DNA of 15,102 bases from Calidifonticultor sp964387355 (GTDB taxonomy: Bacteria; Actinomycetota; Humimicrobiia; Humimicrobiales; Humimicrobiaceae). Of the stretch, positions 7,122 to 13,421 are shown piece after piece. Numbering within the stretch: position 1 is the first letter of the stretch; the number at the start of each line of letters is the position of its first letter. Location of the stretch: assembly GCA_964387355.1 (NCBI GenBank), contig CAYLWJ010000180.1, forward strand, positions 1 through 15,102, in the 5' to 3' direction. A program made the translations under genes and the position numbers. Under the pieces are notes generated by a model. It was given only the letters and a program-made list of their open reading frames with translations, was not told the DNA's origin and made no database searches.

Positions 7122-8108
7122 ATGATTTGGTGGGTTGTCTTATTATGGGCTCTGTTGAAATTAATAGTAGCTTTACTTTTTATATTTTTGACTGCACTAG
7201 TATTAATTTATATGCTTAGAAAAGTAATGGGTCATATGCAGTATAGAATGGGCCCAAGACATCATGGTCCGCATGGTATTTTCCAAACAATCTTTGATGC
7301 AATTAAACTTTTAGGTAAAGAAGATATTGTTCCAAAGGGAGTTGACAGATGGACTTATATTTGGGCTCCCATTGTTGTTTTTATACCATCTCTTACAATT
7401 TTTGCTTTCTTGCCTTTTGCAGAAAAAATAGTGGCTACAGATATTGAAATAAGTTTGTTTTTTGTATTGGCAATTATGGGTTTTTCTGTAATTGCTTTAC
7501 TTATGGCTGGTTGGGGGTCAAACAACAAATATGCTCTTTTAGGTGGTTTAAGAAGTGTTGCTCAGTTAATGTCTTATGAAATTCCAATGATTATTGCAGC
7601 CATGGGTGTTGTTTTAATGGCTGGCAGTATGAATCTATCTGAAATTGCCAGGGCTCAGAGTAGAATCTGGTATATAGTTCCGCAAGCAGTTGGCTTTTTT
7701 ATATTCTTTACAGCATCACTTGCAGAAATAAACAGCACACCTTTTGATATTCCAGAAGCAGAGTCAGAAATAGTTGCAGGGTTTAATATTGAATATAGTG
7801 GTTTTAGGTTTGCAGCATTTTATCTTGCAGAGTTTGTAAATCTTTTTATAGTTTGCGCTTTAGCTGCTATATTATTTTTAGGGGGTTGGCAGCCATTTAA
7901 GGACCCAATTTATGGAACAGTTATATTTCTTGTAAAAACTTATGTATTGATTTTTCTTGCAATGTGGATTAGGTCTACATTTCCAAGGTTTAGAATTGAT
8001 CAGTTTATGGATTTTGGCTGGAAGGTACTTTTGCCTTTGTCATTGGTTAATCTTTTTGTCACATCTGTTGTTGTTCTTGTAGTAGATAAATTTAAAGGAA
8101 ATATCTAA
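7122..8108 (+). CDS. nuoH: Complex I subunit H, quinone-channel membrane subunit
   Basis: NuoH (ND1 family) forms most of the quinone entry tunnel and links the peripheral arm to the proton channels. The 328-residue protein has about eight hydrophobic helices. Recognisable loops are RMGPRHHGPHGIFQTIFDA (42-60) with KLLGKEDIVPK, then SNNKYALLGGLRSVAQLMSY (133-152), and EINSTPFDIPEAESEIVAGF (202-221), followed by EYSGFRFAAFYLAEF. The acidic residues of that loop are kept, but the basic residue usual in the ETNRAPFD-type motif is Ser205 here. The ATG has AAGGAG 10 bases upstream. The TAA stop is also part of a duplicated SD sequence shared with the next gene. Confidence 0.97.
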   Translation: MIWWVVLLWALLKLIVALLFIFLTALVLIYMLRKVMGHMQYRMGPRHHGPHGIFQTIFDAIKLLGKEDIVPKGVDRWTYIWAPIVVFIPSLTIFAFLPFAEKIVATDIEISLFFVLAIMGFSVIALLMAGWGSNNKYALLGGLRSVAQLMSYEIPMIIAAMGVVLMAGSMNLSEIARAQSRIWYIVPQAVGFFIFFTASLAEINSTPFDIPEAESEIVAGFNIEYSGFRFAAFYLAEFVNLFIVCALAAILFLGGWQPFKDPIYGTVIFLVKTYVLIFLAMWIRSTFPRFRIDQFMDFGWKVLLPLSLVNLFVTSVVVLVVDKFKGNI

Positions 8109-8132
8109 GGGGTTTAAATATCTAAGGGGTTT
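8099..8132 (+). repeat. Perfect 17-base tandem duplication with two ribosome sites before nuoI
   Basis: AAATATCTAAGGGGTTT is present twice without mismatch, at 8099-8115 and 8116-8132. The first copy contains the last codons and TAA stop of nuoH. Each copy contains TAAGGGG, an SD sequence. The downstream SD (8123-8129) lies 7 bases before the nuoI ATG; the upstream one overlaps the nuoH stop. The identity of the copies suggests a recent duplication or ongoing slippage. Confidence 0.95.
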
Positions 8133-8136
8133 ATAA

Positions 8137-8568
8137 ATGCTTGGATTAGGGCTGGTAAAAGGACTAAAAACAACACTTAGGGCTTTTTTTTCAAAGCCTG
8201 TTACAATTATTTATCCTTATAAAAAAGTAAAAATTGCTGACAGAGGGCAAGGTTTAATTAGATTAAGAATGACCCAGCTTAATCCTCCTGTTTTTAAATG
8301 TACAGGGTGTGGTGTGTGCGCAGCTAATTGTCCTCAACACTGCATCACTGTTAAGAAAAAAGAAGACCAAAGACAGCCAGAGATTTACACTGTTAACTAT
8401 GGGATGTGCATGTTTTGCAGGATTTGTATTGACGTTTGTCCTTTTAATGCTCTGGAACAAACTCAAGAGCATGAATTCATTGGAGAGTCCAGAGATGCAT
8501 TTATTAAAACAAAAGAAGAATTAATGATGAATACAGTTTTCTTAGAAGAAAAAGAAAGTACCGATTAA
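8137..8568 (+). CDS. nuoI: Complex I subunit I, two 4Fe-4S cluster protein
   Basis: NuoI carries clusters N6a and N6b, which pass electrons to N2 in NuoB. Both ferredoxin-type motifs are intact: C55-C58-C61-C65 in CTGCGVCAANCP and C91-C94-C97-C101 in CMFCRICIDVCP. An N-terminal amphipathic stretch (1-25) anchors it to the membrane arm next to NuoH. The 143 residues end in a hydrophilic tail (LEEKESTD). The ATG is fixed by an in-frame TAA immediately upstream and a TAAGGGG ribosome site at good spacing. In the absence of NuoG and NuoF, this subunit may be where an external donor such as ferredoxin delivers electrons; that is inference. Confidence 0.97.
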   Translation: MLGLGLVKGLKTTLRAFFSKPVTIIYPYKKVKIADRGQGLIRLRMTQLNPPVFKCTGCGVCAANCPQHCITVKKKEDQRQPEIYTVNYGMCMFCRICIDVCPFNALEQTQEHEFIGESRDAFIKTKEELMMNTVFLEEKESTD

Positions 8569-8702
8569 AATACTGATAAAAAGTAAAGCACCAATAAACA
8601 AGAAATTAGCAATAATAACGAAAAAAATAAAAATTGATTAGTAAAAATTGAGAGCTAATAAAGATAAAAATAAGAAATATGGAAGTATGAAAGGGGAATA
8701 AA
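8569..8702. other. A-rich nuoI-nuoJ spacer, possibly a decayed NuoI tail
   Basis: The plus strand of this 134-base spacer is extremely A-rich. Read on in the nuoI frame past its TAA, it gives Asn/Lys/Ser/Thr-rich text interrupted by stops (NTDKK, STNKQEISNNNEKNKN), which resembles the hydrophilic end of NuoI. It also contains imperfect short repeats around (A)CYGATAAAA and AAAAATTGA. The nuoJ ribosome site AAGGGG is at 8691-8696. No independent gene is supported. Confidence 0.5.
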
Positions 8703-8705
8703 ATT
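8691..8705 (+). promoter_or_regulatory. nuoJ ribosome site pointing to an ATT start
   Basis: AAGGGG at 8691-8696 is the only good SD before nuoJ. It is 6 bases from the in-frame ATT at 8703 but 21 bases from the first conventional start, TTG at 8718. An in-frame TGA at 8688-8690 rules out anything further upstream, and the nearby ATGs (8679, 8687) run into stops after a few codons. ATT is a rare but known bacterial start codon. Confidence 0.55.
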
Positions 8706-9278
8706 TTATCTTTTATATTGTTTTTTATAATAAGTTTTATATTAATATTTTCAGCAATAATGGTTATTACTGCTAAGCATATATTGCATTCATCTTTTTA
8801 TTTAGTTGCTACTTTAATTTGTATTGTTATGTATTTTATATTGCTAAGGGCAGAGTATTTAGCTGCAGTACAAATACTTGTATATATTGGTTCTATTGTA
8901 GTTATGATAATTTTTGCGCTAATGCTTACGAGGACAAAAGTTGGAGACGAAACAAATGTTTCAAATAATCAAAAAATTTTTGCTGCTTTGACAGCCATGG
9001 TTTTATTTATATGTTTAACACTTGTATTTTTTAATGCAAGGTTTGAAACAGTTGTTGACAATGCATCAAAATTAAACATTGTTTCTATTAAACAGTTTTC
9101 CCAAGTTTTATTTTCTGGATATACTTTGCCTTTTGAAATATCATCTTTACTTTTACTTGCAGCATTAGTTGGTTCAGTTGTACTTGCAATGAAAGAAAAA
9201 GTAAATGGTGCCCAAGTTAGTGATAATCAAAATGGTAATAAGGAAAATATTAAAGATGGCAATATAGATGAACATTAA
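8703..9278 (+). CDS. nuoJ: Complex I subunit J
   Basis: NuoJ (ND6 family) is a five-helix membrane subunit between NuoH/NuoA and NuoK. It helps couple quinone reduction to proton pumping. The diagnostic block is LRAEYLAAVQILVYIGSIVV, with the Gly-containing, strained helix 3. Other hydrophobic segments are at the N terminus and around the middle and end of the protein. I start it at ATT 8703 (191 residues) because the SD is spaced for it and the first helix then has typical length; the conventional alternative is TTG 8718 (186 residues). The C-terminal 25 residues are hydrophilic (VNGAQVSDNQNGNKENIKDG, then NIDEH). The last codons begin a 12-base repeat array, and a one-base shift there may have ended the frame early. 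Confidence 0.95.
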   Translation: MLSFILFFIISFILIFSAIMVITAKHILHSSFYLVATLICIVMYFILLRAEYLAAVQILVYIGSIVVMIIFALMLTRTKVGDETNVSNNQKIFAALTAMVLFICLTLVFFNARFETVVDNASKLNIVSIKQFSQVLFSGYTLPFEISSLLLLAALVGSVVLAMKEKVNGAQVSDNQNGNKENIKDGNIDEH

Positions 9279-9384
9279 AGACGACCTTAAAGACGACCTT
9301 AAAGATGACATTGAAGATTACATTAAAGGTGGTATTAAAGGCGATAAAAAAATTAAAAGAAAGTTTAAAAAAAATGAAAAATGA
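9268..9384 (+). CDS. Possible 38-residue repeat ORF overlapping the end of nuoJ (or shifted NuoJ tail)
   Basis: An ATG at 9268, inside the last codons of nuoJ and one base out of its frame, opens a 38-codon frame ending at TGA 9382-9384. It encodes a highly charged peptide built on a four-residue period (IKDD, LKDD, LKDD, IEDY, IKGG, IKGD) and ending in a Lys-rich tail (KIKRKFKKNEK). The frame stays open because the DNA repeat unit is 12 bases. It could be a small coupled gene, the remains of a longer NuoJ tail separated by a one-base shift, or a by-product of repeat expansion. I see no SD designed for it. I favour the last two explanations. Confidence 0.25.
   Translation: MNIKDDLKDDLKDDIEDYIKGGIKGDKKIKRKFKKNEK
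9274..9345 (+). repeat. Six-unit 12-base tandem array between nuoJ and nuoK
   Basis: The units are ATTAAAGACGAC (9274-9285), CTTAAAGACGAC (9286-9297), CTTAAAGATGAC (9298-9309), ATTGAAGATTAC (9310-9321), ATTAAAGGTGGT (9322-9333) and ATTAAAGGCGAT (9334-9345). A further copy, ATTAAAGATGGC (9249-9260), lies inside nuoJ, 25 bases before the first unit, that is two units plus one base. The array appears to have grown from the 3' end of nuoJ. Confidence 0.9.
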
Positions 9385-9416
9385 AAAATAATAGTTAAAT
9401 ATTTAAGGAGCTTAAA

Positions 9417-9746
9417 TTGCAGCTGCAAGCAGGTTTAGAATTAAAATTAGTATATTTTTTAGCAATATCGGCAGTCCTATTTGGAATTGGAATTTATGGA
9501 GTTCTAACAAGAAGACATGTTGTTCATATTCTACTTTCAATTGAGCTTATACTAAATGCAGTTTTAATTAATTTAATTGCTTTTAGTTCTTTTATTACAC
9601 CTGAGAAATTAACAGGACAGATGTTTGCAGTTTTTATAATAGTTGTTGCTGCATGTGAAGTAGGAGTTGGTTTAGCTATAATTCTTTCAGTTTATAGAAA
9701 AAGTAAAACAGTTGATGTTGATAATATAAATATAATGAAATGGTAA
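9417..9746 (+). CDS. nuoK: Complex I subunit K
   Basis: NuoK (ND4L family) is a three-helix subunit that contributes two membrane Glu residues to the proton path next to NuoN. Both are visible: E43 in helix 2 (LLSIELILNAVLINL) and E81 in helix 3 (AACEVGVGLAIILSVYR). It has 109 residues, slightly longer than the usual 100 or so because of an N-terminal and a polar C-terminal extension (SKTVDVDNINIMKW). The start is TTG, supported by AAGGAG (9405-9410) 6 bases upstream; no ATG is possible before helix 1. A hairpin follows the stop. Confidence 0.96.
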   Translation: MQLQAGLELKLVYFLAISAVLFGIGIYGVLTRRHVVHILLSIELILNAVLINLIAFSSFITPEKLTGQMFAVFIIVVAACEVGVGLAIILSVYRKSKTVDVDNINIMKW

Positions 9747-9751
9747 GTGAA

Positions 9752-9777
9752 ATGTAGGTTAATTTTTTAACCTATGT
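9752..9777 (+). other. Hairpin just after nuoK
   Basis: TAGGTTAA (9755-9762) pairs with TTAACCTA (9767-9774) across a TTTT loop. The stem extends outward by two G-U pairs and one A-U pair, and it starts 6 bases after the nuoK stop. No U-run follows, so it is not a typical terminator. It could stabilise the upstream mRNA end or mark a processing point between nuoK and nuoL. Stem strength is modest. Confidence 0.45.
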
Positions 9778-9828
9778 AAGTTAATTCTATGTAACTTAAT
9801 AAATTGTAAGTGGATAAATTGTAAATAT
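9773..9828 (+). repeat. Two 15-base tandem pairs in the nuoK-nuoL spacer
   Basis: TATGTAAGTTAATTC (9773-9787) is followed by TATGTAACTTAATAA (9788-9802). Overlapping the end of this pair, ATAAATTGTAAGTGG (9799-9813) is followed by ATAAATTGTAAATAT (9814-9828), with the first 11 bases identical. The 136-base spacer otherwise holds only the hairpin after nuoK and the nuoL ribosome site AGAGGG (9872-9877). Confidence 0.8.
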
Positions 9829-9882
9829 TTTAGCTGTTTTTAAATTAAAATGGAAATTTAAATATAAATAGAGAGGGAAAAG

Positions 9883-11820
9883 TTGACACAAATAGTATGG
9901 TTTATTCCATTAATTCCTTTTACTGGTTTTGTTATAACTTTACTGCTTGGTAAAAAATATTGCAGTTTAGCTTCTAAAATTTCTACAATATTTTTAGCAA
10001 TTTGCGTCATTCTTTCTTTTTATAGTGTATATCTTGTTTATACTAAAGGTTCTTTTTCTTTAGAAACTACTTGGTATATAACTGGAAAGTATTCTATTTC
10101 AATGGGTTTTCTTGCTGATGGGTTGTCTGTAATGATGCTTGTAGTTGTAAGTGTTGTAAGTTTTTTAGTGCACTTATATTCTATTGGATATATGCATGGT
10201 GATTTAAGATTTGGTTTATTTTTTGTATACCTTCAGCTTTTTAGTGCATCAATGTTAGGTCTTGTTTTAGCAAATAATTATATTCAAATGTATATTTTCT
10301 GGGAGCTTGTAGGGCTATGCTCATATTTATTAATTGGGTTTTGGTATGAAAAGAAAAGTGCTAGTGATGCAGCAAAAAAAGCATTTTTAACTACTAGAGT
10401 TGGAGATGTTGGAATGATGGTAGGGCTTCTTATTATTTTCTTAAATACAGGTTCACTAACTTTTTCTAAAGTTTTTGGACTTGTTGAAAGTGGAAAAATT
10501 TCTCCTGCTATCTTAACTGCATCTTCGATACTACTTTTTTGTGGTGCAGTTGGAAAGTCTGCCCAATTTCCGCTTCATGTATGGCTGCCAGATGCAATGG
10601 AAGGTCCAACTCCAGTAAGTGCTTTAATCCACGCTGCTACTATGGTTGCTGCCGGTGTTTATCTTGTAGGAAGAAGCTTTCCACTTTTTTCTTCTTCACA
10701 TACTGCTATGACTATAGTTGCAGTAATTGGGGTTTTTACAGCGGTTTTTGCAGCAAGTATTGCTGTTGTACAAACAGATATTAAGAAAATACTTGCATAC
10801 TCAACAATTAGCCAATTAGGTTATATGATTTTTGCTTTGGGATTGGGCGCATACGTTGCAGGAATGTTTCATTTAATGACACATGCATTCTTTAAGGCAT
10901 TATTGTTTTTAGGCTCTGGAAGTGTAATACATGCAACTGGAACACAAGAAATTACTGAAATGGGTGGACTTGCAAGAAAAATGAAAACTACTACATGGAC
11001 TTTTGTTGCAGGGGCATTGTCATTATCAGGGTTTCCATTATTGGCAGGTTTCTGGAGTAAAGATGAAATACTTGGTTTTGCGTTTGATAAGGGAAGGTAT
11101 GTATTTTTTGCTTTAGGTGTTTTTACTGCTTTTCTTACTGCTTTTTATATGTTTAGATTAGTATTTGTTGTGTTTAGCGGAAGTTTGTCTCATGCCTCTG
11201 AGCATTCTCATGAATCGCCAAAAACAATGACTATACCATTGGTAGTCTTAGCTGTTCTTGCAGTAATTGCTGGATATATTGGTGCTCCTTTTGTTAAGGG
11301 TTCGTATAGCTTTGGAGAATTTATTAAAAATGGGTTACATATAGAACATACTGAGTTTAATTTCGTCCCAATGGCTGTTTCTGTTATTTTAGCTTTATTT
11401 GGAATTTTACTAGCATATTTAATGTATGGCAAAAAGGTTATTCCTACTGACTGGTTTTACAGATATGTTAAACCTTACTATAAAGTTTTAAAAAATAAAT
11501 ACTATGTTGATGAGTTTTATTCGCAGGCTATTGTAAGACCAGGGATAAGATTTGCAAATCTAATAAATTGGTTTGATAAAAATGTTATTGATGGTTTTGT
11601 TAATTTTATTGGTAAGGCTACAGTTGCAGTATCTAAGGGTGTTCATTTATTTGACTTAGGTGTTGTTGATGGATTTATAAATTGGATTGCTAATGAAACA
11701 TATAATACAGGAAAAAGATTACGTAAGCTTCAAACAGGAAATGTTTCTGCTTATGCTATAGTTATGTTTGCTGTTTTTGCAGTATATATTATTTATTTAA
11801 TAATTCGCTCGAGGTTTTAG
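9883..11820 (+). CDS. nuoL: Complex I subunit L, distal antiporter-like proton channel
   Basis: NuoL (ND5 family) is the distal proton-pumping subunit. It has about 16 membrane helices and a long lateral helix that clamps the membrane arm. At 645 residues it has family length. Channel residues visible are E141 in IFWELVGLCSYLLIGFWYEK and K225 in GAVGKSAQFPLHVWLPDAME, then the conserved GPTPVSALIHAATMVAAG (H250) and ILAYSTISQLGYM. The C-terminal part (WFYRYVKPYYKVLKNKYYVD onward) is the amphipathic lateral helix, followed by a last membrane helix ending at IIYLIIRSRF. The start is TTG, 5 bases after AGAGGG. Family members include Mrp-type antiporters, but the neighbours and lateral helix fix it as NuoL. 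Confidence 0.97.
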   Translation: MTQIVWFIPLIPFTGFVITLLLGKKYCSLASKISTIFLAICVILSFYSVYLVYTKGSFSLETTWYITGKYSISMGFLADGLSVMMLVVVSVVSFLVHLYSIGYMHGDLRFGLFFVYLQLFSASMLGLVLANNYIQMYIFWELVGLCSYLLIGFWYEKKSASDAAKKAFLTTRVGDVGMMVGLLIIFLNTGSLTFSKVFGLVESGKISPAILTASSILLFCGAVGKSAQFPLHVWLPDAMEGPTPVSALIHAATMVAAGVYLVGRSFPLFSSSHTAMTIVAVIGVFTAVFAASIAVVQTDIKKILAYSTISQLGYMIFALGLGAYVAGMFHLMTHAFFKALLFLGSGSVIHATGTQEITEMGGLARKMKTTTWTFVAGALSLSGFPLLAGFWSKDEILGFAFDKGRYVFFALGVFTAFLTAFYMFRLVFVVFSGSLSHASEHSHESPKTMTIPLVVLAVLAVIAGYIGAPFVKGSYSFGEFIKNGLHIEHTEFNFVPMAVSVILALFGILLAYLMYGKKVIPTDWFYRYVKPYYKVLKNKYYVDEFYSQAIVRPGIRFANLINWFDKNVIDGFVNFIGKATVAVSKGVHLFDLGVVDGFINWIANETYNTGKRLRKLQTGNVSAYAIVMFAVFAVYIIYLIIRSRF

Positions 11821-11866
11821 ATATAGTTTTTTTGTAGTTGAGTTAAATAACAGTTTTTTCAACAGA

Positions 11867-11938
11867 GTTTTTAAATAGGTTTTTTAAAAGGGTTTTAAAA
11901 GGGTTTTAAATGGATTTTAAATAGGTTTTTAAAGGAGG
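11867..11938 (+). repeat. Six-unit 11-12 base array ending in the nuoM ribosome site
   Basis: The consensus is gGTTTTAAAwrG. The units are GTTTTTAAATAG (11867-11878), GTTTTTTAAAAG (11879-11890), GGTTTTAAAAG (11891-11901), GGTTTTAAATG (11902-11912), GATTTTAAATAG (11913-11924) and GTTTTTAAAGGA (11925-11936). Each junction yields a purine stretch resembling an SD (ATAGG, AAAAGGG, AAAAGGG, AATGGA, ATAGG). The last, AAAGGAGG (11931-11938), is a full SD 6 bases before the GTG of nuoM. The remaining 46 bases of the spacer (11821-11866) are T-rich with no gene. Confidence 0.9.
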
Positions 11939-11944
11939 CATCAG

Positions 11945-13411
11945 GTGAATTTTAATATACTTAGCATTTTAACATTTCTTCCAGTCGTTGGAATGGTTAT
12001 TATTGCATTAGTCCCTAATAAAAAGGAAAAAATCGCAAAATGGATAGCTCTAATAACTTCTTTAGTGCTTCTAGGTTTAAGTATTTATCTTTGGATAAGT
12101 TTTGATAAAACAGTGGCTTCAATGCAATTTGAGGAAAAATTTAGATGGATTCCAGGGGTAAATATTTTTTATCATTTAGGGGTTGATGGGGTTTCTTTAC
12201 CCATGGTATTTCTAACTTGTCTTTTGACTGTTCTTGGAATTCTTGTTTCATGGAATATTGAATATAGACCAAAAGTATTTTTTGCCTTGATGCTTCTTTT
12301 AACAACCGGAATGATTGGTGTCTTTGTTGCGCTTGATTTTATATTATTTTATATATTTTGGGAACTTGTTCTTCTTCCAATGTATTTTTTAATAGCAATG
12401 TGGGGAAGTGCAAACAGAATGTATGCTGCAATTAAATTTTTCATATACACATTATTTGGAAGTGTTTTAATGCTTGTTGGTATACTTATGATTTTCTTTA
12501 ATTCTGGTCTTAAAACTTTTGATATACTTGAATTAACTAATGCAGGTATTTCTGCAAATTTACAAAATTGGATATTTTTCTTGCTATTTATGGGCTTTGC
12601 AATAAAAGTGCCCATGTTTCCATTTCATACTTGGTTGCCAGATGCTCACACAGAAGCTCCAACTGCGGGCAGTGTTTTACTTGCTGGAATACTGCTAAAA
12701 ATGGGCTCTTATGGATTTATAAGGATAAGTATTCCAATACTGCCTGAGGCATCAAAAGCTTGGGCACCTGCAATTGCTATCCTTTCTGTTATTGGTATTA
12801 TATATGGTGCACTTGCAAGCTTAATTCAAAAAGATTTAAAAAGACTGGTAGCCTTTAGCTCTGTTTCTCACATGGGTTTTGTAATGTTAGGAATATCAAT
12901 GCTTACCCCAACTTCAATTAATGGTGCAGTTTTGCAAATGTTTAATCATGGTTGCATAACAGGCATGCTGTTTTTACTTGTAGGAATGATTTACGAACGT
13001 ACACATACTAGAATGATTGAAGATATGGGCGGACTAGCAAATAAGATTCCGCTATGGGCAGGTATTCTCGCATTTACGTCATTTGCATCGCTTGGGCTAC
13101 CTGGACTATCAGGATTTTGGGGAGAATTTTTAGTATTATTTGGTACTTTTAATAAAGGCACAACTTTTGCAAAAGTAATGGTTTATATATCAATTTTAGG
13201 AATTGTTTTAGGTGCTGCTTATCTTTTATGGATGCTTCAAAGAGTTATTTTTGGAAGCCCAAGCAATAAAATTCATGATTTAAACAGGTTAAGCTGGCTG
13301 GAGTTTATAACACTTGCACCGCTTATTGCAATTATAATTTTTGTTGGAGTTTACCCAGCCTGGATTTTAAATATTATAAATAATTCAGTAAATTACATTC
13401 TTTCAATGTAA
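11945..13411 (+). CDS. nuoM: Complex I subunit M, antiporter-like proton channel
   Basis: NuoM (ND4 family) is the middle antiporter-like pump subunit, with about 14 membrane helices in 488 residues, a normal length. Key residues are E140 in LFYIFWELVLLPMYFLIAMW, K221 in AIKVPMFPFHTWLPDAHTEA, K252 in ILLKMGSYGFIRI, and the FSSVSHMGFVMLGI block. The PDAHTEAPTAGSV version of the motif distinguishes it from NuoL (PDAMEGPTPVSAL). The start is GTG with a very strong SD (AAAGGAGG) at the end of a tandem array. The stop is 10 bases from nuoN. Confidence 0.97.
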   Translation: MNFNILSILTFLPVVGMVIIALVPNKKEKIAKWIALITSLVLLGLSIYLWISFDKTVASMQFEEKFRWIPGVNIFYHLGVDGVSLPMVFLTCLLTVLGILVSWNIEYRPKVFFALMLLLTTGMIGVFVALDFILFYIFWELVLLPMYFLIAMWGSANRMYAAIKFFIYTLFGSVLMLVGILMIFFNSGLKTFDILELTNAGISANLQNWIFFLLFMGFAIKVPMFPFHTWLPDAHTEAPTAGSVLLAGILLKMGSYGFIRISIPILPEASKAWAPAIAILSVIGIIYGALASLIQKDLKRLVAFSSVSHMGFVMLGISMLTPTSINGAVLQMFNHGCITGMLFLLVGMIYERTHTRMIEDMGGLANKIPLWAGILAFTSFASLGLPGLSGFWGEFLVLFGTFNKGTTFAKVMVYISILGIVLGAAYLLWMLQRVIFGSPSNKIHDLNRLSWLEFITLAPLIAIIIFVGVYPAWILNIINNSVNYILSM

Positions 13412-13421
13412 AGGATAAAAT

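Noticed and set aside
8309..8524. Alternative-frame ORFs within nuoI (both strands)
   Set aside because: They overlap the two intact 4Fe-4S motifs of NuoI in other frames and have no ribosome site or family resemblance.
8553..8670. Reassigned TAA codon allowing NuoI read-through
   Set aside because: TAA is the stop of several neighbouring genes (nuoC, nuoD, nuoH, nuoJ, nuoK, nuoM) in expected places, and the spacer also contains TGA; standard code fits.
9883..9888. TTGACA, a perfect -35 hexamer
   Set aside because: It is the TTG start and next codon of nuoL, placed right after its SD; no -10 at the right distance is convincing and the operon reads through.
11867..11938. CRISPR-like array
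   Set aside because: Units are 11-12 bases, contiguous and without unique spacers; this is a plain tandem array.
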